Source: DASRYH01 sp035687245 (GTDB lineage: Bacteria > Actinomycetota > Coriobacteriia > Anaerosomatales > PHET01). From it: DNA of 12,196 nt. A model generated the notes under the pieces. That model ran no database searches. It was not told where the DNA came from and was given only the letters and a program-made list of their open reading frames with translations. Below, piece by piece: positions 4,877-11,251 of the stretch. Both the position numbers and the translations under genes were made by a program. The stretch spans positions 1-12,196 of the forward strand of contig DASRYH010000038.1 in assembly GCA_035687245.1 (NCBI GenBank), written 5' to 3'. The stretch's first letter is position 1. Each line of letters begins with the position of its first letter.

Positions 4877-5586
4877 TACTTCGCCGGCAGCGCCTCCGCC
4901 GTCCGCTTGATGCCCACAAGCGTCTTGTGGCTGAACAGCGCCCCACCGAAGTTGAGCGGCCCGTTCCACACCCAGCGCCCGAAGCCGGTGTCGGTGCCGT
5001 CGGCGCGCATTCGCAGGATCAGCCGCGTGCCCGCGCCGCCGTCGACGGGCTTCATCACGAAAGCCATCGAGTTTTCGGTCCAGGTCTCGGGCATCGAACG
5101 CATCGGCAGGTCGACGGCCTTGAGGCTGCCAGTAGTCAGCACAAGTGCGCGGCCCGGGTCGGCCACCACGACGTCGTAGGCCACCATGTCGTTGATCGCG
5201 ATCTTGTCGCCCACCTTCACGCCCTGGAGTTCGGGCACGATGCGCGTCGAGTAGTGGCCGTCTACGAAGTCCGACGACTTCGTCATGTTGTAGAACCAGT
5301 CCCACCCGTACCAACCGCCGCGGTGCTGCCCCATCTGCTGCACGAGCGCGTAGACGGTCTCAGGCGGCGCGGCGATGGTGATCGCCTTGGTCGAGATCTC
5401 GCGAGTGGCCGGGAAGAGATCGTCGCCCGGGTAGGTTGCCGAATGCTCCGCGGCCGTGGCTCCCCAGCGGTCCGTGATACGCCGGGTGAGCGGCGGCACG
5501 AGCGTGACGCCCACGACCAGCACGACGATGAGCACCGCCACCACGATCGCGGCCCACTTCAGCGTGCTTGCGACTATCGATCCCAT
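4876..5586 (-). CDS. Membrane-anchored SRPBCC (START-like) family protein
   Basis: This is a 236-residue protein with one strong N-terminal hydrophobic segment (about 11-31, an uncleaved anchor or signal), then a single SRPBCC/polyketide-cyclase-like domain (about 62-235). The segment ITIAAPPETVYALVQQMGQ at 69-87 is the usual first strand and helix. RGGWYGWDWFYN at 89-100 is a recurrent motif of bacterial SRPBCC proteins, and GTRLILRMR is a late strand. Such domains hold hydrophobic ligands in a deep cavity; the ligand is unknown. The ATG at 5586 has GGAGG 7 nt upstream. The gene is divergent from a TetR repressor whose likely operator overlies its promoter, so it is probably the main target of that regulator. 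It converges on arsR. Confidence 0.85.
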   Translation of the reverse strand: MGSIVASTLKWAAIVVAVLIVVLVVGVTLVPPLTRRITDRWGATAAEHSATYPGDDLFPATREISTKAITIAAPPETVYALVQQMGQHRGGWYGWDWFYNMTKSSDFVDGHYSTRIVPELQGVKVGDKIAINDMVAYDVVVADPGRALVLTTGSLKAVDLPMRSMPETWTENSMAFVMKPVDGGAGTRLILRMRADGTDTGFGRWVWNGPLNFGGALFSHKTLVGIKRTAEALPAK

Positions 5587-5626
5587 GCTTGTTCCTCCGG
5601 GCCGTGCGGTGTAGTCTGAGTGTGTC

Positions 5627-5659
5627 TTACGGTGTAAGGTATATCACCGTACACTGTAA
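5627..5659. promoter_or_regulatory. Large near-palindrome, probable TetR-family operator
   Basis: The 33-bp site has two 14-bp arms, TTACrGTGTAmGGT and its complement, matching at 12 of 14 positions around a 5-bp centre near 5643. Within it TGTAAGG occurs twice, 22 bp apart, about two helical turns. It is in the spacer between the SRPBCC gene and the tetR-type gene, the usual place for the operator of a divergently encoded TetR regulator. Confidence 0.7.
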
Positions 5660-5666
5660 GGGTCAA
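5638..5666 (-). promoter_or_regulatory. Promoter of the SRPBCC gene
   Basis: On the minus strand TTGACC (5661-5666) and TATACC (5638-5643) are separated by 17 bp and match consensus at five and four of six positions. The -10 and spacer lie wholly within the 33-bp palindrome, so repressor binding would block this promoter. I could not identify an equally good promoter for the plus-strand regulator. Confidence 0.55.
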
Positions 5667-5693
5667 CACCCCAAACGTAAGGGGGCTCCCGGC

Positions 5694-6269
5694 ATGGCCA
5701 CCAAACGAACCACCCCCTTAACCCCCGACGAGATCTTCGCAAAAGCGCTCGAGATCATCGACGCCGAGGGCGAGAAGGCCCTCTCCATGCGGCGACTTGC
5801 CGCCGAGCTTGGCGTGGAGGCGATGTCGCTCTACCACCACGTCGCCAACAAAGACGCGGTGCTCGCAGGCGTCGTGAACCTGGCGCTCGCCACACCCACG
5901 CTAGCCCACCCGGCGACCGACAAGACCTGGCAGGCCATCGTAGTTTCAGTCGTTCTGGACTTCCGCGCCGCGCTCGTCGCCCATCCCAACGTGCTTCCCC
6001 TGATCACCGCTCGGCCGCCCGAACACGCCCCGGCGAAGCGGGTCTACATCGGCGCTCCGTTGCAGTTCCTGCTCGCGCAGGGCTTCTCGGAGGAGTGCGC
6101 GTCACAGCTCTTCGAAGCGGCGCTTGCGATGTCTTTCGGCCACGCGATGCTCACCGTGAACTATCGGCCAATCGAGAACGACGGCCTGCCCACCGTGACC
6201 TATACGGAAGCGTCTTTCGAGCGCGGACTGCGCGCGCTGATCACCGGCTACGAGCCGGTCGAGTGCTAG
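5694..6269 (+). CDS. TetR/AcrR family transcriptional repressor
   Basis: This is a 191-residue protein. The N-terminal DNA-binding domain includes PDEIFAKALEIIDAEGEKALSMRRLAAELGVEAMSLYHHVANKDAVLAGV at 11-60, with the helix-turn-helix at about 31-51. The C-terminal part (AHPNVLPLITARPPEHAP at 97-113) looks like the TetR_C ligand-binding group found in tetracycline-repressor-like regulators. I chose the ATG at 5694 for the purine-rich AAGGGGG 9 nt upstream and because it begins the conserved domain; an in-frame ATG at 5568 lies across the operator. It is divergent from the SRPBCC gene and followed after 13 bp by the YdeI-type gene, which is probably co-transcribed. The inducing ligand is unknown. 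Confidence 0.92.
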   Translation: MATKRTTPLTPDEIFAKALEIIDAEGEKALSMRRLAAELGVEAMSLYHHVANKDAVLAGVVNLALATPTLAHPATDKTWQAIVVSVVLDFRAALVAHPNVLPLITARPPEHAPAKRVYIGAPLQFLLAQGFSEECASQLFEAALAMSFGHAMLTVNYRPIENDGLPTVTYTEASFERGLRALITGYEPVEC

Positions 6270-6282
6270 CGGTCGCCCACCC

Positions 6283-6858
6283 ATGACACCCCAACCTGCC
6301 GAAAAGCCGCTGCTGGAACTCCCCGATCGCGCCGCCCTGCGTGCGTGGCTGGAGGCCAACCACGCAACTTCGGCAGGCGTGAGACTCGCGGTGGGCAAGA
6401 AGGGCGGCACTGCAACCGCGCTGACCTACGACGAAGCCGTTGAAGAGGCGCTGTGTTTCGGCTGGATCGACAGCATGGCCAAGCGTCTCGACGAGCACCG
6501 CTACACGATCAACTTCACGCCGCGCCGACGCGGAGGCAACTGGTCGCGCCCGAACAAAGTGCGCGTAGCGAGGCTAATCGCCGAAGGCCTCATGCAGCCA
6601 GCCGGCTTCGCGGTGATCGAGGCCGCCAAAGCCGACGGCTCATGGGACCTACTTACCGACGTCGAGGCACTCGTGATTCCCGACGACCTCGCCGCCACAA
6701 TCGCGGCTGACCCGAAGGCCGCGGCTGGCTGGGACGCAATGGCGAACAGTCGCAAGCAGATTCTGCTCTACGCAGTGGTGACCGCGAAGCGGCCCGAGAC
6801 ACGTGCGCGCCGAATCGAACAGCTCCTCGCGGCAGCGCGCGAGGGCCTGAACGGGTAG
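6283..6858 (+). CDS. YdeI/OmpD-associated family protein
   Basis: This is a 191-residue protein. The block ALCFGWIDSMAKRLDEHRYTINFTPRRRGGNWSRPNK at 56-92 is the diagnostic core of the YdeI/OmpD-associated family. KKGGTATALTYDEAVEEAL precedes it, and a helical C-terminal segment with an RKQILLYAVVTAKRPETRARRIEQL-like stretch at about 157-181 ends the protein, as in full-length members. The family has been linked to stress or peptide resistance in enterobacteria, but no enzymatic activity is established, so no function is claimed. There is no clear Shine-Dalgarno site, but the start lies 13 bp after the TetR-type stop, so coupled translation in a two-gene operon is likely. It converges on the phosphatase gene with only 5 bp between stop codons. 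Confidence 0.88.
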   Translation: MTPQPAEKPLLELPDRAALRAWLEANHATSAGVRLAVGKKGGTATALTYDEAVEEALCFGWIDSMAKRLDEHRYTINFTPRRRGGNWSRPNKVRVARLIAEGLMQPAGFAVIEAAKADGSWDLLTDVEALVIPDDLAATIAADPKAAAGWDAMANSRKQILLYAVVTAKRPETRARRIEQLLAAAREGLNG

Positions 6859-6863
6859 CGGCA

Positions 6864-9149
6864 CTAGCCGCTGCGCTTCACCACGAGTATCGCGAGATCG
6901 TCGCGCGACTTTCCGCCTGAGTGCAGCTCGATGGCGCTATAGACCGTGGTGGCTATCTCATCAGGAGTGAGATCGCCGTTCTCCTCGAGTAGGTCGAACA
7001 AGCGGGCCTCCCCGAAGAACGTCCCCGCGGCATCCCGTGCTTCGATGATGCCATCGGTGTAGAGGAACAGCGTCTCGTCTTCGGCAAGCAGTTCCTCGGC
7101 CTGCACGAACTCCAAGCTCTCGAATGCGCCGATGATGGGGCTCGTCGCTGGCAACCGCCGAATACCGCGCGTGGATACGATCGCGCCTGTCGGGTGGCCC
7201 GCGCTCGTGTAGACGAGTCGCCCGGTGACGGGGTCGAGAACGGCGAAGAACAACGTCGCGAAGACCTGCGTCGGAGAGCTGTCGTAGAGCACGCGATTCA
7301 CCGTGGCGAGAACCTCTGTCGGACCGCAGGTGCAGTCGATGGCGCGTGCGTACACGGCGCTCTTGACCAGTGACGTCAGGACGGCCGCCTCGATACCGTG
7401 GCCCGCCATATCCCCCACCGTAATCCCGACACCGGAGTCGAGGGCGAACAGGTCGTAGAAGTCGCCGCCCACTCGGGCGAGATCGGTTGAGGACTTGTAC
7501 CGCTCAGCGTGCTCGATGCCTGTGAGGTTGTCGGGCAATGAGAGCAGGGCGCTTTGCAGGGTCTCGGCCACGTCGTGCTCCGCCCCGTAGAGGCGCGCGT
7601 TCTCGTACGCGAGGGCGAAGATGTTGGCTAGGTTGGTGGCGAAGTCGACCTGCGCGCCAGTGAAGTCGTGATGTTTGCTTCGGTAGAGGAAGAACAGGAC
7701 ACCAAAGGCCTGACCACGGAGGATGAGCGGCACGACGATCGCCGACTTGATGCCGTAGCGCTGCGAGAACCACGGGGCCATCTCCTCCTCGGACTCAGCG
7801 TTGGCGATGATCACCGGCTGCCTGGTCCGGTAGGCCTCGACCGCCACGGCGTTCTGCTCGTCGGTCAGGACTTCGCCGACGAACCTCTCGGGCAGTCCGT
7901 GAACGGCTAGCCGCACCCACACGCCGTTCCTACGCAGGTTCACACCCACGGCATCGCAGCCGAAATCGCGCGTGGCGTCCTCTAGAACCTGTCCGATCGC
8001 GTCCTTGAAGTCGAGTGTCGAGTGCATCATCGCCCCGAGGCGGACGAGCGAGGCGTTGAGCTGCGCAATCTCCTGCTCGAGCTCGAACAGCTGGCTGTTC
8101 TGTTGCTCGTAGCTCTGGAGGTCCTCGCGTGCCTTCTCGAGCGCGCGGGCCACGGCGCCAATCTCGTCTGCGCGGTCCGTCCGAATCGGGCGCGTGAAGT
8201 CGCCACCGCCGATAGTCTCCGCATCGTCGGCGAGATCTTGGAGCGACCGCCGAATGCCGCTCGACATCGCGAGGCTGACCAGGAAGCCAAGCACGACGAC
8301 TGCGAGGGTGATTGGCATCGAGAACGAGACACTGCGCCAGAACGTGCCGAGCGCGAAGTTCGAGTCAACCGAAGAACCTGCAGCCCAACCGTAGGGCTCA
8401 ACGGGAACGAAGGCGCCGATGCGCTGCTCGCCGTTCGGGAAGTTGAAGTCTCGCGTGGGCGATACGCGCCCGGCGAGTGCGCGACGAATGAACGGGTACT
8501 TGTCGCCCCATCGCTCGCGATGCAGCGCGTAGGCCGGGTCTTCGTTCTGGAAGACCACTTGCCCGTCGGAGTCGATGATGCTGATTCCGCCGGTGGGGAC
8601 CTCGAGCGGGTACTCGCTGTCCAGTCGCGCGATGTCGACGCGCATGAACATGTATCCGGCGGCTTGGTTGTTGTCGTCGTAGATGTGCTGCGCAATGTGG
8701 AACCCGGGCGTTCCAGAGCCCTCCACAGAGCTGGGCTCCAGACCGATGCCGTTCGGGTCGGCAAGGGCTGCGCGGTACGACGGGAGCTGAGAGAGGTCCC
8801 TCCCCTCCATGTCCCTAGTACTCGCAAGCAGCACCTTGCCGGCCTCATCGGTCAGCACGATGTAGGAAGCCGGGAAGAGAGCGACCGTACGCGCAAGACG
8901 CATCCCGCCTCGCGACGGGTTTCCCAGCAGCGTCGGGTCAGCCCCTAGCGCACGCATGCTCCTGCTCGCGCTATCGATTAGCGACTGGAAGGCGAGCGCC
9001 GACAGGTGCGCGTAGCCGATGCGCTGCTGCTCAACGAGGTCGACACGGGTCTGGTAGCGATCGACGTAGGATATGGCGAGGATCACGGCGAGGGGTACGG
9101 CGACCGCTAGCCATATCGCTGCAAGCCTGTAGGCGATTCGGCGACGCAC
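6864..9149 (-). CDS. Membrane receptor serine phosphatase (dCache-like, HAMP, GAF, SpoIIE/PP2C)
   Basis: This 761-residue signalling protein starts at a GTG. A first membrane helix (about 9-28) and a second (about 276-297) enclose a roughly 245-residue extracytoplasmic region resembling a dCache sensor (YIVLTDEAGKVL at 96-107, ISIIDSDGQVVF at 189-200). HAMP follows at about 298-345, a short coiled coil at 345-372 and a GAF domain at about 376-520. The catalytic SpoIIE/PP2C domain spans about 540-760: GGDFYD at 561-566, VGDMAGHGIEAA at 578-589, TDG at 698-700 and SRDDLAIL at 748-755 carry the metal-binding aspartates, so it should be active. Such RsbU-like enzymes dephosphorylate anti-anti-sigma factors. 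No anti-sigma partner lies in the window, so the target is unknown. A purine run lies 11 nt upstream of the GTG, longer than ideal. Confidence 0.93.
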   Translation of the reverse strand: MRRRIAYRLAAIWLAVAVPLAVILAISYVDRYQTRVDLVEQQRIGYAHLSALAFQSLIDSASRSMRALGADPTLLGNPSRGGMRLARTVALFPASYIVLTDEAGKVLLASTRDMEGRDLSQLPSYRAALADPNGIGLEPSSVEGSGTPGFHIAQHIYDDNNQAAGYMFMRVDIARLDSEYPLEVPTGGISIIDSDGQVVFQNEDPAYALHRERWGDKYPFIRRALAGRVSPTRDFNFPNGEQRIGAFVPVEPYGWAAGSSVDSNFALGTFWRSVSFSMPITLAVVVLGFLVSLAMSSGIRRSLQDLADDAETIGGGDFTRPIRTDRADEIGAVARALEKAREDLQSYEQQNSQLFELEQEIAQLNASLVRLGAMMHSTLDFKDAIGQVLEDATRDFGCDAVGVNLRRNGVWVRLAVHGLPERFVGEVLTDEQNAVAVEAYRTRQPVIIANAESEEEMAPWFSQRYGIKSAIVVPLILRGQAFGVLFFLYRSKHHDFTGAQVDFATNLANIFALAYENARLYGAEHDVAETLQSALLSLPDNLTGIEHAERYKSSTDLARVGGDFYDLFALDSGVGITVGDMAGHGIEAAVLTSLVKSAVYARAIDCTCGPTEVLATVNRVLYDSSPTQVFATLFFAVLDPVTGRLVYTSAGHPTGAIVSTRGIRRLPATSPIIGAFESLEFVQAEELLAEDETLFLYTDGIIEARDAAGTFFGEARLFDLLEENGDLTPDEIATTVYSAIELHSGGKSRDDLAILVVKRSG

Positions 9150-9207
9150 GCTAATCGAAGCCCCCCGCGTTGTCGGTGTTGACCGCGCAACTGCCGCGCC
9201 GAACCCG

Positions 9208-9213
9208 ATTGTA
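9208..9213 (-). promoter_or_regulatory. Possible -10 element for the phosphatase gene
   Basis: The minus strand reads TACAAT here, about 60 nt upstream of the phosphatase GTG. No good -35 sits 16-18 bp further upstream, where the glycosyltransferase hairpin lies, so this is a weak call. The phosphatase could instead be read through from the upstream cluster. Confidence 0.25.
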
Positions 9214-9248
9214 GCGCGACGGAGGAGAGTGCTTCCTCCGAGGCGCGC
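9214..9248. terminator. Hairpin at the end of the glycosyltransferase gene
   Basis: CGGAGGA (9220-9226) pairs with TCCTCCG (9234-9240) around a 7-nt loop, and outer arms GCGCG (9214-9218) and CGCGC (9244-9248) extend the stem across a small asymmetric bulge. It overlaps the first base of the glycosyltransferase stop and has no U tract, so it is a structural 3' end or a weak terminator that could partly insulate the phosphatase from the upstream cluster. Confidence 0.5.
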
Positions 9249-10258
9249 TAGCGCTTCACTTCGGCGGCTATACGCTGCCAGAGCTCGTCGCCGCGGCGGC
9301 GCATTCGGCGCAAGACGATGGGGCGCAGCCGCCTCGTGTAGTCCACGCGGTCGCGCACGTAGTGCCGAAGCGCCGCAAGCTCTTGGGGCTCAAGCCGCTT
9401 GAGTTCGGTCTCTATCGCCTCGGGGGTCGTGGCCTCGCCGAGAGCCTTGAGGTGGTCGTCGGCGAGCGTGGGTAGTTCGGCAAGCCGCTCGCCGAAGTCG
9501 CGCAGGCGCTCCCGCGCGCTCTCGAGTGCGAGCGGGACGGTCTCGCGCTTCGTGGTGTCGAAGGCCGCGAACTCGTAGTCGAAGGGCACTTCGCGCACCG
9601 GCACGCCAGCGATCACATGCAGCTCCGTGTAGAGGTACTTGAACGCGAGGCCCACGATGCCTTCCTTCTCGATGCGACGCATCGAGGTGCGCATAGGCGG
9701 GCAACGCAGGACGCGGAACTTGCCCACGTCGGCGGCCCGCTGGACGTAGTCGTGATCTTCGGCGAGCACCACGGTCTCGTCGAAGCCGCCGATGCGCTCG
9801 TGCACGTCGCGGCGCACGAGGATGCAGAAGCCCGGCGCGTGCGGCTGCACGTACTGCATGAGCTCGAGGTAGAGGTTCGCGGCGTCGCAAGCGAAGAGGT
9901 TGGCGGTGTCGCGCTCGACAGGCTCGATGCGCCCCGCGGCCACCGCAAGCTCACGTTCCTGGAACTCCGCGACCGCCAGCTCGATCCAGCCCGGGTCGGG
10001 CTCGTTGTCGGCGTCGAAGAAGAGGATGAGGTCGGTGGTGGCGACCGCCGCACCGGCGTTGCGGCCCACGGCCGGCATCCCGCCGTCGACGACGATTGCG
10101 CCGGCAGCTTCGGCAAGCGCGCGCGTGTCATCGGTGGAGTGCGCATCGGCGACCACGACCGCGTCCGGCGGCGTGGTCTGCTGCGCGAGCAGCTCGAGCA
10201 GCCGCGGCAGGCGCTGCGCCTCGTTGAGTGCGGGGATGACGACAGTGAGCGTTTGCAC
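9248..10258 (-). CDS. Family 2 glycosyltransferase with C-terminal helical extension
   Basis: This is a 336-residue protein with a GTG start directly abutting the stop codon of the upstream Nudix gene; GGGGAG lies 6 nt before it, within that gene. The GT-A fold is clear: TVVIPALNEAQRLPRLLELL at 5-24, VVADAHSTDDT at 35-45, RNAGA at 66-70, the metal-binding DAD at 82-84 (FFDADNEPDPGW) and the catalytic-site AEDHDY at 166-171. These enzymes transfer a sugar from a nucleotide-sugar donor. No C-terminal membrane helix is evident; instead residues from about 235 on form a highly charged, probably helical tail (many Glu/Arg) that is not part of the core fold. Donor and acceptor cannot be inferred. 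It belongs to a tight three-gene minus-strand cluster. Confidence 0.9.
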   Translation of the reverse strand: MQTLTVVIPALNEAQRLPRLLELLAQQTTPPDAVVVADAHSTDDTRALAEAAGAIVVDGGMPAVGRNAGAAVATTDLILFFDADNEPDPGWIELAVAEFQERELAVAAGRIEPVERDTANLFACDAANLYLELMQYVQPHAPGFCILVRRDVHERIGGFDETVVLAEDHDYVQRAADVGKFRVLRCPPMRTSMRRIEKEGIVGLAFKYLYTELHVIAGVPVREVPFDYEFAAFDTTKRETVPLALESARERLRDFGERLAELPTLADDHLKALGEATTPEAIETELKRLEPQELAALRHYVRDRVDYTRRLRPIVLRRMRRRGDELWQRIAAEVKR

Positions 10259-11173
10259 CTACTGCTCCCCCACCACGATGTCGAACAGGTCACTTGCCGT
10301 GTACTTGCCGAACTTCGGGCGCAGACCCGCTCCGGGCGCACCAATCGCGAGCCACGAGAGCACGTGTCCTTTGCCCGACGGTGCCCAGTCGGCTGAGTAG
10401 AAGGTGTCCAGCAGGTTGTCGAACCCCACCGGTGCGACAGTGCCTTCCCAGTTGTCGCTCATCGCTGCGAGTGCAGCCTTGGTGATCGGCATGCCTAGGA
10501 AGACGAGTTGGACGAAGCCGGTCGACAACTCCTCGGAGAGCATCAGCGGCACTTGAGTGACGGTCGATATCTCAAGCTGCGACTCCTCGTGCACTTCGCG
10601 CGACGCAGTGCTCTTGAGGCTGTACCTGTCGGCGTCCACTCCGCCCTTCACCGGGGGCATGTAGCCGCCGCCCATCGTGTGCAGCCTGCCCTTCATGGTG
10701 GCGACGTCTTCTTGCCGACGATGCAGGACCAGCTGCCGCGTCTGCGGGCACACGAGCACGACACATGAGCTCAGCAACGCCGGCTTCTCGCCCTCAGCGC
10801 GAAGCGTCTTGACCCCCGCGTAGTCGAGCGTGCATGCATGGAAGGTGACCGGATCGGACTCCCACGTGGGCGTGCCGACGACGATCGCGTGTGGATCGTT
10901 GGGTCGGCCCTTCTTCCGGATTGCCGCGCGGAAGCGCTTGATCTCGGCCTGCTGCTCGGGTGTGAACTTGTAGGCGCCGTCGATACAGACCTTAGGTTCG
11001 TGTTCGACGAGCTTTCGAACCTTCAGCTCGCCCTCGCAGTAGTTGTTGATGCGAGCAATCCAGTTCGCGCTGGGCTTCGGCGGTGCGACGAGCTTCGTGG
11101 CCACGTCGATGCCCCTGCGAAAGCCCTCCCACGCAGCGTTGCTCACGAGCCACGCGAAGATCGGATCAGGCAC
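10259..11173 (-). CDS. Nudix-domain protein with long N-terminal extension
   Basis: This protein has 304 residues from the GTG at 11173, which has GAGGG about 6 nt upstream. An in-frame ATG at 11239 would add 22 Arg/Ser-rich residues and is less likely, but it has a GGGGTAGG stretch before it. Residues 178-200 match the Nudix box GX5EX7REUXEEXGU in exact spacing: Gly178, Arg192-Glu193-Val194 and Glu196-Glu197 are present, while Tyr184 replaces the first Glu and Gln199 the Gly. The metal-binding glutamates are kept, so hydrolysis of a nucleoside diphosphate derivative is possible. The preceding GGGYMPP at 168-174 fits the strand before the box. The first 100 residues are not a recognised domain. 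It is between the transglutaminase-like gene and the glycosyltransferase. Confidence 0.7.
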   Translation of the reverse strand: MPDPIFAWLVSNAAWEGFRRGIDVATKLVAPPKPSANWIARINNYCEGELKVRKLVEHEPKVCIDGAYKFTPEQQAEIKRFRAAIRKKGRPNDPHAIVVGTPTWESDPVTFHACTLDYAGVKTLRAEGEKPALLSSCVVLVCPQTRQLVLHRRQEDVATMKGRLHTMGGGYMPPVKGGVDADRYSLKSTASREVHEESQLEISTVTQVPLMLSEELSTGFVQLVFLGMPITKAALAAMSDNWEGTVAPVGFDNLLDTFYSADWAPSGKGHVLSWLAIGAPGAGLRPKFGKYTASDLFDIVVGEQ

Positions 11174-11251
11174 GTCTCCCCCTCGTCCGTGTTGCCGACG
11201 CTGTCTCGGTGTAGCGCAGCTACTCGGAGACGCAAACATCCTACCCCGATG

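Noticed and set aside
8022..8948. 308-residue plus-strand open frame
   Set aside because: Shadow of the receptor phosphatase, which shows continuous domain motifs on the other strand.
9617..10396. 259-residue plus-strand open frame
   Set aside because: Antisense to the glycosyltransferase and Nudix genes; no motif, and the opposite strand is clearly coding.
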